Positions 17,294-25,148 of a stretch of 64,000 nucleotides of DNA are shown here, piece after piece (positions within the stretch are counted from its first letter, which is position 1; each line of letters begins with the position of its first letter). The DNA comes from Myxococcales bacterium (GTDB taxonomy: Bacteria; Myxococcota_A; Polyangia; Polyangiales; Polyangiaceae), in assembly GCA_016191785.1 (NCBI GenBank), contig JACPVJ010000025.1, positions 53,409 through 117,408 of the forward strand, in the 5' to 3' direction. Below the pieces are notes generated by a model. That model did not search any database, was not told where the DNA came from, and saw only the letters and a list, made by a program, of their open reading frames with translations. A program made the translations under genes and the position numbers.

Positions 17294-18553
17294 CTAGCGC
17301 ATCACCACGGCGATCACGATCACCGCGAGCACCACGCCGATCATCATCCACAAAACGAAGCTCGGCCCGCGCTTTTCTTGCTCCACGTCGTCGCGGGGTC
17401 GGGTCGAGTGCACCACCCCGACCAGCGACGGCGGAGACTCGACGCGCGGCGGCTCCGAGCTCTCGCCTGCTGCCGTGCGCACCACGACCTCGTGGGGCGG
17501 CGCGGGCGCGGCCAGCCCCGCCAGCGAGTCGAGCTCCGTGCCTCCGCTCGCTTCCTCGTGGCGCTTGGCCGCCCGCTCGCGACTGCGTCGTCGCTCGATG
17601 ATCTCGGCGCCGAAGCTCTGCATCAGCCACTCGCCGACCCGAAGGGGGCTCGCCAGCATGCCCGACCTTCCGGCCCAGTCCTCGAGCTCGCGGGAAAACT
17701 CCCGGGCGCTGGGCCAGCGCTCGTCGGGGTTCCGGGCCAGCGCGCGCTTCGCGATGGCGAAGAGCTCGCCCTCGCTCGGCAGGTCGCGCGCCGGCAGCTC
17801 GGGGATCTCGGCGCGGCGGGCCTGCTCGAGCGACGGGGGACGCCCGCCTTCGCCGCGATAGAGCCGACGGCCGGCGAGCAGCTCCCAGAGGATCACACCG
17901 GCGGCAAACACGTCCGAGCGCGCGTCGACCTGGCCGCCCGCCGCGGCCTCGGGGCTCATGTAGCCGGCCTTGCCCTGGATGGCTTCGGTCGGGAGCTCGG
18001 CCCCCACGCCCATCGCGCGGGCGATGCCGAAGTCGCAGAGCTTGACCTCACCGTCGAAGCTGACGAGCACGTTCGAGGGCGACACGTCGCGATGCACCAC
18101 CCCCAAGGGGCGCCCCTCTGCGTCCTTCTTGCGATGGGCATAGTCGAGCGCGCGCAGCGTCTCGATCACGATCAGGATCGAGAACTCGACCGGCAGCGGC
18201 GTCTTGGTGCGCGAGCAGCGCTTGAGCAAGTCCGAAAGGTCGAACCCCTCGACGTACTCCATCGCGATGTACAGGACGTCGTCCTCGCGCCCGAGGTCGA
18301 TGACCTGCACCACGTTGCCGTGAGAGAGGCCCGCCGCCAGCTTGGCCTCTTCGATCAAGAGCTGCGAGAACTCCTGGCTCGAGGCCAGAATCGGCAAGAT
18401 CTGCTTGACCACCACCAGGCGCTCGCCGCCCAGCTCGGTGCTCTGTCGGCCGAGGTAGATGCGCGCCATCCCGCCCTCGCCGATCTTGTCGAACAGCACG
18501 AACCGGCCGAAGCGTCTCGGCAGGGGCTCGCTGGACGGGGGCGGGTCGGACAC
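17294..18553 (-). CDS. Membrane-anchored Ser/Thr protein kinase
   Basis: 419 residues from a GTG. Eukaryotic-type kinase domain at about residues 14-290: GEGGMARIYLG loop, catalytic lysine in RLVVVKQIL, HRDVSPSNVL catalytic loop, CDFGIAR magnesium loop, and SPEAAAG activation segment. A charged linker follows and the protein ends with one transmembrane helix (VLWMMIGVVLAVIVIAVVM), so the kinase faces the cytoplasm. It is the first gene of the priA set. Substrates cannot be deduced; such kinases are abundant in myxobacteria. Confidence 0.95.
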   Translation of the reverse strand: MSDPPPSSEPLPRRFGRFVLFDKIGEGGMARIYLGRQSTELGGERLVVVKQILPILASSQEFSQLLIEEAKLAAGLSHGNVVQVIDLGREDDVLYIAMEYVEGFDLSDLLKRCSRTKTPLPVEFSILIVIETLRALDYAHRKKDAEGRPLGVVHRDVSPSNVLVSFDGEVKLCDFGIARAMGVGAELPTEAIQGKAGYMSPEAAAGGQVDARSDVFAAGVILWELLAGRRLYRGEGGRPPSLEQARRAEIPELPARDLPSEGELFAIAKRALARNPDERWPSAREFSRELEDWAGRSGMLASPLRVGEWLMQSFGAEIIERRRSRERAAKRHEEASGGTELDSLAGLAAPAPPHEVVVRTAAGESSEPPRVESPPSLVGVVHSTRPRDDVEQEKRGPSFVLWMMIGVVLAVIVIAVVMR

Positions 18554-18625
18554 CAGGGGCCGATCGTAGCCAGCCGGCTCGCGAGAGCGCCAGCAATTGT
18601 CTAGGGCTGCGGTATTCCAGCCTGG

Positions 18626-19210
18626 TCAGCCCGCACGGCGACGGCGCTCTGCGGGCGGATCACGGGTCGCCGCGAGGATCTCTTCGCCCAGGCGACGTTC
18701 GCCCACGGCGCGGGAGAGCAGCAGCGCGCCGACCCAGGAGGACAAGAGCTGGATGGCGCGACGGCGCCCCGCGGCGCCGCCGCCCAATCGCGCTGCCATC
18801 CCGGTCAAGATCCCGTCGAGCCGCGCGGCGAAGGCCCGCTGGACGGAGCGGGGCGCGCGGGCCACCTCGGCCCCCAGCGCGGGTACCGGACAGCCGTCGC
18901 CGGGAGCCTGACGGTGCTCGGGCGACAGGTAGCGCTTCGCAGCCGCGCGGGCCCAGGCCTCGCCCTCGAGCTCACCGAGGCCGCGCTCGAGCAGGTTCGC
19001 CCGCGACTCGTCCAAGACGAGCTCGAGGGACTCGACCAAGAGCTGGGTCTTGTCGCGGAAGTGCGCGTAGAACCCGCCGCGCGTCAGCCCAGCGGCCGAC
19101 ATCAAGCGATCGACACCGGTGGCCTGGAAGCCGGCCTCACGGAACAGCCGCGAGGCCACCTGGACGATGCGCGCGTGGGTCCTGGGCTTGTGATCGGGCG
19201 GGTACGGCAT
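18626..19210 (-). CDS. TetR-family transcriptional regulator
   Basis: 194 residues from the ATG at 19210. The N-terminal helix-turn-helix is complete: RIVQVASRLFREAGFQATGV and SAAGLTRGGFYAHFRDK, with the C-terminal ligand-binding part resembling the AcrR/LfrR type. It faces away from the VOC-protein gene, and an 18-bp palindrome lies in the shared intergenic space, so it probably represses itself and that gene. The inducing ligand is unknown. Confidence 0.92.
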   Translation of the reverse strand: MPYPPDHKPRTHARIVQVASRLFREAGFQATGVDRLMSAAGLTRGGFYAHFRDKTQLLVESLELVLDESRANLLERGLGELEGEAWARAAAKRYLSPEHRQAPGDGCPVPALGAEVARAPRSVQRAFAARLDGILTGMAARLGGGAAGRRRAIQLLSSWVGALLLSRAVGERRLGEEILAATRDPPAERRRRAG

Positions 19211-19257
19211 CGCCTGTCCGGAAGATTACCAGAGCTTCCGCTTCCGCCGGGTCGAAA

Positions 19258-19275
19258 ATATGTTACGCGACATAT
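19258..19275. promoter_or_regulatory. Likely TetR operator between divergent genes
   Basis: ATATGT and ACATAT form perfect 6-bp inverted arms around TACGCG. It is one of the few A/T-rich spots in the area and lies 48 bases upstream of the TetR start and 40 upstream of the VOC gene start, where a repressor of both promoters would bind. Confidence 0.6.
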
Positions 19276-19314
19276 CCCGAGTGCGTCGTGCGCGCGGGTA
19301 CACGAGGAGGAAGC

Positions 19315-20058
19315 ATGTCGCATCACAATATCGGTCGCGTCTGCTGGCGCGAGATCATGACGGACGACACGGATCGAGCCAAGGGGTTCTACGGCGAGCT
19401 GTTCGGCTGGAAGTTCGAGGACATGCCCATGGGGGACATGACCTACACCATCATCAAGCTCGGCGAGCGCGGCGTCGGCGGCCTGATGAAGAAGCCCATG
19501 CCCGACGTGCCGGCGGCGTGGCTCAGCTACGTTTCGGTGAAGGACGCCAACGGAGTGGCCGCCATCGCCAAGGCCGAGGGCGGCACCGTGGTCGTTCCGC
19601 CGACGGACATCCCGAACGTCGGTCGCTTCACGGTCTTCGTGGACTTCGCGGGCGCGGCCATCGCAGCGCTGCAGGGCGACGGCGAGCAGCCGCTCCCCGA
19701 GCGCCCCGCGGTGCACGACTTCTGCTGGGAGACGCTGTCGACCACGGACACCGCGCGCGCCGCCGCGTTCTATGCCAAGGTGTTCGGCTGGCAGAAGCGC
19801 GAGGCTCCAGCCGGGGACATGACGGTGCTCGGCACCGCGGACAACATGACCTGCGACGTGCAGAAGGCAGAGCACGCGCCGCCCCACTGGCTGACCTACG
19901 TGGTGGTCGAGAAGATCGAGGCGGCCAACGAGCGCGCCTCGAAGCTCGGCGGCAAGGTGCTGATGCCGCTGATCGACGTTCCGAAGGTCGGGCGCATTTC
20001 GGTGATCCAGGATCCGACCGGTGCAGCGGTCGGCCTGTTCCAGCCGAACATGAGCTGA
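19315..20058 (+). CDS. Two-domain VOC (glyoxalase-fold) family protein
   Basis: 247 residues. The ATG at 19315 is chosen because AGGAGG ends four bases before it; an upstream in-frame ATG lacks this. Two tandem VOC domains of about 120 residues each: the first begins GRVCWREIMTDDTDRAKGFY and ends with FVDFAGAAIAAL, the second begins VHDFCWETLSTTDTARAAAF and ends with IQDPTGAAVGLFQP. Such tandem proteins are usually annotated as glyoxalase/bleomycin-resistance-like; substrate unknown. Divergent from tetR, so probably induced by the TetR ligand. Confidence 0.9.
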   Translation: MSHHNIGRVCWREIMTDDTDRAKGFYGELFGWKFEDMPMGDMTYTIIKLGERGVGGLMKKPMPDVPAAWLSYVSVKDANGVAAIAKAEGGTVVVPPTDIPNVGRFTVFVDFAGAAIAALQGDGEQPLPERPAVHDFCWETLSTTDTARAAAFYAKVFGWQKREAPAGDMTVLGTADNMTCDVQKAEHAPPHWLTYVVVEKIEAANERASKLGGKVLMPLIDVPKVGRISVIQDPTGAAVGLFQPNMS

Positions 20059-20119
20059 CGCCCCTCCGGCGTCCGGCGCGGCGCCGGGGGCAGCCTCGGC
20101 GCCGTGCCCGGCGGCGCCC

Positions 20120-20162
20120 TTGACATTAGTTGCAGACTGCACATATTGAGCCCTGCAACTAA
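20120..20162 (+). promoter_or_regulatory. arsM promoter with overlapping palindromic operator
   Basis: A sigma-70-type promoter, TTGACA at 20120-20125 and CATATT at 20142-20147 with a 16-base spacer, precedes arsM. Overlapping it are TTAGTTGCAG (20126-20135) and CTGCAACTAA (20153-20162), perfect 10-bp inverted arms; a shorter inverted repeat, TGCAGACTGCA, lies inside. A protein bound here would block polymerase, and the MarR protein encoded in the same operon is the obvious candidate. Confidence 0.75.
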
Positions 20163-20178
20163 CAAGGAGCCGTGAAGA

Positions 20179-21012
20179 ATGAACCAAGACGCCGATGCCA
20201 TCCGCGCCACCGTGCGCGCCGGGTACGCCGAGGTCGCCAAGCAGCAGGGCGGGGCCGCGTGTTGCGGGCCGAGCTGCTGCTCCCCGTCCGCCACCAAGCT
20301 CGAGTCCGCGGAGCGCCTCGGGTACGACCCCAGCGAGCTCGCGGCCATCCCCGACGAGGCCAACCTGGGGCTCGGCTGCGGCAACCCGACGGCGCTCGCG
20401 ACGCTGGCCGAGGGCGAGGTCGTGCTCGACCTGGGCTCTGGCGCGGGCATCGACTCACTGATCGCGGCGCGCAAGGTCGGCCCCACCGGGCGAGTGATCG
20501 GCGTGGACATGACACCCGAGATGCTGGAGCGCGCTCGGGACAACGCCACCAAGATGGGCGTGTCGCGGATCGTGGAGTTCCGCGAAGGTGTCATCGAGGC
20601 CCTGCCCGTGGTCGATTCCAGCGTCGACGTGGTGATCTCCAATTGCGTCATCAACCTGAGCCCCGACAAGCCCAAGGTGTTTCGCGAGATGTTTCGCGTG
20701 CTCAAGCCTGCCGGGCGCGTCGCCGTGTCGGACATCTGCTTGACCGAGCCGCTACCGGCTGATCTCGCGAACCTGGCCGAGGCGTACGTCGGCTGCGTGT
20801 CCGGCGCCCTCCTGGAGAAGGACTACGTGGACACGGTGCGCGCTGCCGGCTTCACCGGGGTCAGCGTGGCCAGCCAGAGCGCCGCCCCGATGCTCGAGGC
20901 GCTGGCCGAGGACCCCACGCTGAAGCCGCTGATCGAGTCCATCGGGCTCGAGCGCCTGCGCCAGGTGGCAGAGACGATTCGCAGCGTGAGCGTGCAGGCG
21001 GTCAAGCCGTGA
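20179..21012 (+). CDS. arsM: Arsenite S-adenosylmethionine methyltransferase
   Basis: 277 residues with AAGGAG about ten bases upstream of the ATG. SAM-binding Rossmann motif VLDLGSGAGIDSLIAARKVG, then VIGVDMTPEMLERAR. The arsenic-binding cysteines expected of ArsM are present: an N-terminal CCGPSCC cluster, GLGCGNP, SNCVINLSPDK and YVGCVSGAL. ArsM methylates As(III) with SAM, giving volatile or less toxic methylarsenicals. It overlaps marR by four bases (GTGA), so the two are co-translated from the promoter just upstream. Confidence 0.95.
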   Translation: MNQDADAIRATVRAGYAEVAKQQGGAACCGPSCCSPSATKLESAERLGYDPSELAAIPDEANLGLGCGNPTALATLAEGEVVLDLGSGAGIDSLIAARKVGPTGRVIGVDMTPEMLERARDNATKMGVSRIVEFREGVIEALPVVDSSVDVVISNCVINLSPDKPKVFREMFRVLKPAGRVAVSDICLTEPLPADLANLAEAYVGCVSGALLEKDYVDTVRAAGFTGVSVASQSAAPMLEALAEDPTLKPLIESIGLERLRQVAETIRSVSVQAVKP

Positions 21013-21452
21013 ACCCTTTCGCGCGGGAGCTAGTGGCCATCTGCCGCGCGTTCGGCGTGTTCGAGCGCGAGACGGTGTGTTGCGGCACGGTCACCGTCCC
21101 GCAGTGCGTGGCGCTGCAAGCCCTGCTCGAAGCCCCGCTCGACGTGGCCACGCTCGGCGACCGACTGGGCGTGACGCCCAGCGCCGCCACCCGCCTGGTC
21201 GACGGGCTCGAGAGCCGAGCGTGGGTCGAGCGGCTGCGCGACGACAGTGACCGCCGGCGCATCGAGGTCTCGCTGACCGGCGCCGGCCGGCGCGAGGCCG
21301 AGCGGTTGCAAGGGCTCACGGCGCAGGCGACCGAGGCCATTCTCGACGCGATCCCCGCCAGCAAGCGCGCGCAGGTGACCGAGTCGGTGCGCCTCTTGCG
21401 GCAAGCCGTCGAGAAGGCCCAGGGCGCGGTCGCGGGTTGTTGCGGCCGATGA
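21009..21452 (+). CDS. MarR-family regulator with cysteine pairs
   Basis: 147 residues from the GTG overlapping the arsM stop. Winged helix-turn-helix: TLGDRLGVTPSAATRLVDGL, then the wing WVERLRDDSDRRRIEVSLT. Unusual are the cysteines, C12, adjacent C24-C25, C33 and a C-terminal pair C144-C145, which could bind a trivalent arsenical or form disulfides. Operon position and the palindrome over the arsM promoter suggest it represses the operon until As(III) or another thiol-reactive compound appears. ArsM genes are usually controlled by ArsR-type proteins, so this pairing is worth noting. Confidence 0.9.
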   Translation: MNPFARELVAICRAFGVFERETVCCGTVTVPQCVALQALLEAPLDVATLGDRLGVTPSAATRLVDGLESRAWVERLRDDSDRRRIEVSLTGAGRREAERLQGLTAQATEAILDAIPASKRAQVTESVRLLRQAVEKAQGAVAGCCGR

Positions 21453-21505
21453 GGTCAGCCGCCGTCACGGCGACTCGCTGCCGGCGTGGCCCTTGACGCG
21501 AACGA

Positions 21506-21556
21506 ATCGCCCCCGCCCCGGGCCTGACGCACGGGCCCGGGGTAAGTGGGGGCGAT
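21506..21556. terminator. Long GC-rich bidirectional terminator hairpin
   Basis: ATCGCCCCC (21506-21514) pairs with GGGGGCGAT (21548-21556), and inside this CCCCGGGCC (21516-21524) pairs with GGCCCGGGG (21534-21542), leaving a nine-base loop. It fills the gap between convergent marR and the following leftward lipoprotein gene, where a two-way terminator is expected. Confidence 0.8.
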
Positions 21557-21563
21557 CACGCGC

Positions 21564-22793
21564 TCACTGGCAGGCGAGGTTCTTCGTGCCCGTGGCCGGG
21601 TTGCACGAGAAGTCGGCGCAGTCGGCGTAGCCGTTGTTGTCGTTGTCCTTGCCGTCGCTGCACTCGGCGTACGTCTTCTCGGTCTTGCAGACGGTCACGA
21701 AGGCGTTCTGCGAGCACGAGAAGTCGTCGCAGTCGGTCTTGCCGTTGCCGTCGTTGTCCTTGCCGTCCTTGCAGGTCACGTCGTTGGCTTCGGAGTTGCA
21801 GACGGTGACGATCGGGCTCTTCGAGCAGCCGAAGTCCTTGCAGTCCACGAAGGTGTTGGTGTCGTTGTCCTTGCCGTCTTTGCACTCGGCATCGGCCAGG
21901 GCCGGCCACTGGCTCTCGGTCGGCAGCGGGCTGACCGGCTGACCCGGCTTGGTCTTGTCACAGACCACGATGCCCTCGTCCAGGCAGGCGTCGTCGGCGC
22001 AGTCGATCTTGCCGTCCTTGTCGTTGTCCACGCCGTCCGAGCAGGCCTTGTTGCCGGCCTCGTAGGGCAGGTCGTGGCAGTCCGTCGCCTCGATGCTGCC
22101 GCGGCAGTCGCCACAGTCGATCTTGCCGTTGCTGTTGTTGTCCTTGCCGTCCGAGCACGCGGTCTTGATCAGCGCGGGCCAGTTGGCCTTGGCGGGCAGC
22201 GGGCTCACGGGCGACGACCCGTTGCAGACCACGATGAACTCTTGCTGGCAGTCGGTGTCGGCGCAGTCCGTCTTACCGTCGGTGTCGTTGTCCTTGCCGT
22301 CGCTGCACGCGGCGTTGGTCTTCTCGCCCTTGCACACCAGGCGGTCCTTGCAGTCGAAGTCGTCGCAGTCGACCTTCTTGTCGCCGTCGTCGTCGGTGCC
22401 GTTCATGCACATCGCGTTCGAGCTCTCGGCGGGGCCCGCAGGGCAAATCGCGGGCTTGCCCTCGCAGTCGAAATCGTCGCAGTCGGTGAACCCGTCACCG
22501 TCGTTGTCACAGCCGTCGTCGCACGCCAGATCGGTGTCTTCCTTGGCCATGCTGGGGCAGTTGCCGCCGTCACCGCTGCTGCCGCCGGTGTTGCCACCGC
22601 CAGTGTTGCCGCCGCCGGTGTTACCGCCGCCGGTGTTGCCACCGCCCACGCCGCCGCCAGCGCCGCCGACGTTGCCGCCGCCCACGCCCGCCGCGTTACC
22701 CGCGCCGCCGTCGCCGCTCTCGGCGCGGCAAGCGCCCATGGCCGCGAGTGCAATCAGACCAATACCCATCAGTGCCATCGACAACGGCTTCAT
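21564..22793 (-). CDS. Lipoprotein with eight Cys/Asp-rich repeats
   Basis: 409 residues from the ATG at 22793, with GAGGAG upstream. Lipobox AAMGAC, then a Gly/Asn/Thr-rich linker (GGGNTGGGNTGG). The mature part contains eight repeats of about 22 residues of the form C-x-D-G-x-D-N-D-x-D-G-x-x-D-C-x-D-x-x-C, spaced unevenly; the DxDxDG-like core resembles calcium-binding loops and the paired cysteines should form disulfides. This repeat style is common in secreted Polyangia proteins of unknown role. A surface or matrix protein is likely. Confidence 0.85.
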   Translation of the reverse strand: MKPLSMALMGIGLIALAAMGACRAESGDGGAGNAAGVGGGNVGGAGGGVGGGNTGGGNTGGGNTGGGNTGGSSGDGGNCPSMAKEDTDLACDDGCDNDGDGFTDCDDFDCEGKPAICPAGPAESSNAMCMNGTDDDGDKKVDCDDFDCKDRLVCKGEKTNAACSDGKDNDTDGKTDCADTDCQQEFIVVCNGSSPVSPLPAKANWPALIKTACSDGKDNNSNGKIDCGDCRGSIEATDCHDLPYEAGNKACSDGVDNDKDGKIDCADDACLDEGIVVCDKTKPGQPVSPLPTESQWPALADAECKDGKDNDTNTFVDCKDFGCSKSPIVTVCNSEANDVTCKDGKDNDGNGKTDCDDFSCSQNAFVTVCKTEKTYAECSDGKDNDNNGYADCADFSCNPATGTKNLACQ

Positions 22794-22936
22794 GTGTCGC
22801 TCCTCGGGAAAGCAAGTCTCGGCCGGCAGCACGCCGACCCGAGGTGGCGGGCATAGCACGCCACTTGGGCCACAGCCTGTAACGATTTCGCTACGGTGAC
22901 CAGACGAAAGTTGGATTGCCCAGCCCTTTCGCGCCG

Positions 22937-23704
22937 TCAGGGGCCTCGGGCCTCGCGCGCTGGGCGCACGAGCGCCGCTGTCTTCATGAGCAGGTAGTCG
23001 GTGCCGAGTGTGCCGTCTGCGAACAGATTCACGCTGCGCGAGCTCGCAGATTCGAAGTCCCACCGGGTGACCTCCATCCCGTGGAAGTCGAACACGGGGT
23101 TCTGGCGAAACAGGCGAACGGGCTTCTGTGCCGGGAGCACGTCCCAGCGCCGCGTGTCTCCGAACAGGCGCCGGATCACCAGACGGCGCACGCCGAGCGC
23201 ATGACACTGCTCGATGAACCCCTGGATGCCCGGCGCGTTGTGCTCGGTCAGCACCGCCGAGATCTTCACGGGGAGGGTGGCACGCCGCAAGATCTCGGCG
23301 ACGTCGGGCACGGCGCGCGAGCCCATCATCGCCTCGTACACTCCGGGGTCGAAGGACGGGATCGACAGGCACGCGCGATCGTAGCGATTGAAGATCTCGA
23401 GTCGCTCGAGGGCGCGGGCGCCGTTGGTGTGGATCGAGAAACGGGCGCGAGGGTGAAGGCGAGACCGCAAGAGGTCGAGCAGCTCGCCCTCGTAGCGGTA
23501 GAGCTGCGGGTCGGACGTGGTGCCCGTGAAGACCACCTCTGGGATCTGGTGACCATTGACCACCTGGATCAGATGTTCGAGACCCGGCGGAGGGAACGCC
23601 TTCAGGTTCGACCGGTTCAGCTCGGGGGGCAGCGCCTTGCCGATGCAGAACGGGCACCCGCGATTGCACGGCCCGGCGAACAGCAGGTTGGCGAAGTCAA
23701 ACAC
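22937..23704 (-). CDS. Radical-SAM enzyme of unknown substrate
   Basis: 255 residues. Iron-sulfur motif CNRGCPFC (CxxxCxxC) at residues 13-20, followed by a half TIM barrel with IPEVVFTGTTSDPQLY and FSIHTNGARALERL, as in short MoaA/PqqE-like radical-SAM proteins. No auxiliary cluster domain (SPASM) is evident. Its first eight bases overlap the end of the HemN-like gene, so the two are translated together. A fixed pairing of two radical-SAM enzymes recalls the STM4011/STM4012 families, but I cannot confirm the relation. Confidence 0.85.
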   Translation of the reverse strand: MFDFANLLFAGPCNRGCPFCIGKALPPELNRSNLKAFPPPGLEHLIQVVNGHQIPEVVFTGTTSDPQLYRYEGELLDLLRSRLHPRARFSIHTNGARALERLEIFNRYDRACLSIPSFDPGVYEAMMGSRAVPDVAEILRRATLPVKISAVLTEHNAPGIQGFIEQCHALGVRRLVIRRLFGDTRRWDVLPAQKPVRLFRQNPVFDFHGMEVTRWDFESASSRSVNLFADGTLGTDYLLMKTAALVRPAREARGP

Positions 23705-25142
23705 CGCTCGCCTCGGCCACGGGCCGGTGCAGCGGCAAGCCGCGCCGAGGCGCCACGTCGTTCGGCGACCGCTCGGTCAGGTGCGCCTGGACGCTGGGTG
23801 CGAAGAACAGCGCGATCACCCCGGGGAGCTGAGCCAAGCCCGCGCCGGTGAGGCAGAGCGAGCGGCCAGACCACGCCATCAGCCCGCGCTGCAGCACGAA
23901 GTCGAGCGCGTCGGGGAAGGCTTGCTCGAGCTCGACGCCGAAGCTTCGAACGAACGCTGCGCCGTCGATCGCGCCGAAGTAGAAGCTGACCGCGCACATC
24001 TTGGCCATCGCCTGGCACCGGGGGAGCAAGTACTGGTCCTGCAGCGGCAGCTGACCGGAGGCCACGCGGCGAAGATACGGCGTCAGGTTCTTGCCGGCCG
24101 CGCCCGCGTTGTAGGCGAGCGTGCCAAGCGAGAAGCTCTGCGCGCCGAGGCCGAACCCGAGGTACGGCAGCCCGTCGCGCACGCGCCGGCTCAGGTAGCT
24201 GGACGTTCCGTCCTCGCCGGCGAGTCGGCTCAGCGTGGTCTTGCCCACCGGCGCGCAGAAGCCGGCGTCGGCCAGCACCTGCTTGGCCAGCTCGGACAGC
24301 GCCTGCACCTGGTCGAGCCCGACCTCTGCTGCCTGGTGAGAGATGCGCGTCAGCTTGTAGCGCATGCGATAGAGCGTGATGGCATCCGGGCCGAGGCGGA
24401 CCGCGTGCTCCAGCGTCGCACGCCACCCGGCAAGGGACTGGCCGGCGAACCCGTACATCAAGTCGACGTTGAAGCGCGCGAAGCCCGCGCGGCGGATGTG
24501 CTCGGCCGCGCGGAGCTGCTCCCGAGCGCCGTCGTTCCCTCGCCCCAGTGCGCCGAGCAACTCGGCGTCTGCGACCTGGACGCCCATGCTGATGCGGTCG
24601 AACCCGAGGCCGGGCAGGCCCGCGATCTTGGCCGGCTCACGCGCGGCGATCCGCGGCGTGGTCTCGATGCTCGCGCACACGCCGGGTTCGAGTCGAACCG
24701 TGGAGCGGACCGCCTCGGCGATCCGGGCGATCTGCTCGAGCGAAAGCCAGGTGGGCGTTCCGCCGCCCAGGTCGAAACCGTGCACCCTGCGCGCCCCAAG
24801 CCCCAGCGCGGCGTCGTAGAGCGCTATCTCTTTCACCAGCGCGTCGACGTACTGCTCGGCCAAAGTCGCCTCTTCGCGTCGAACCACGGTGTATTCGCAG
24901 AAACCGCAGCGCGTCTCGCAGAACGGCACGTGAACGTACACGGACAGGTCGGTGGCGCGCGAGAAGGCGCGAGTGACCGCCCGGGGCTGCTCCCCGGACT
25001 TCACCCGGTAGGGGGCGACGGTGGTCTGATGCGCGATGGGGTACGCGGTGTTCGAGACGTGGTGGTTCGCGAGCCCCGCGGCGAACACCCGCGCGGGGTC
25101 GAGGCGCCTGCGATCAGCTGCAGCGGGCTCGGCGAAGTCCAC
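23697..25142 (-). CDS. Coproporphyrinogen-oxidase-like (HemN/HemW family) radical-SAM protein
   Basis: 481 residues. The HemN-type signature is clear: YVHVPFCETRCGFCEY with the CxxxCxxC cluster ligands, HGFDLGGGTPTWLS (the GGGTP SAM motif), SIETTPR and ISMGVQVADAELL. A C-terminal HemN-like domain occupies roughly residues 330-460. Family members include oxygen-independent coproporphyrinogen oxidase, the heme chaperone HemW and others with different substrates; the sequence alone does not say which. It lies six bases after the flavoprotein gene and overlaps the second radical-SAM gene. Confidence 0.88.
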   Translation of the reverse strand: MDFAEPAAADRRRLDPARVFAAGLANHHVSNTAYPIAHQTTVAPYRVKSGEQPRAVTRAFSRATDLSVYVHVPFCETRCGFCEYTVVRREEATLAEQYVDALVKEIALYDAALGLGARRVHGFDLGGGTPTWLSLEQIARIAEAVRSTVRLEPGVCASIETTPRIAAREPAKIAGLPGLGFDRISMGVQVADAELLGALGRGNDGAREQLRAAEHIRRAGFARFNVDLMYGFAGQSLAGWRATLEHAVRLGPDAITLYRMRYKLTRISHQAAEVGLDQVQALSELAKQVLADAGFCAPVGKTTLSRLAGEDGTSSYLSRRVRDGLPYLGFGLGAQSFSLGTLAYNAGAAGKNLTPYLRRVASGQLPLQDQYLLPRCQAMAKMCAVSFYFGAIDGAAFVRSFGVELEQAFPDALDFVLQRGLMAWSGRSLCLTGAGLAQLPGVIALFFAPSVQAHLTERSPNDVAPRRGLPLHRPVAEASGV

Positions 25143-25148
25143 CCGCCG

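Noticed and set aside
15257..18604. A 1115-codon open frame on the plus strand opposite priA and the kinase gene
   Set aside because: Its protein is low-complexity Arg/His/Ala text with no motifs; it is the antisense shadow of GC-rich genes whose own products have complete catalytic motifs.
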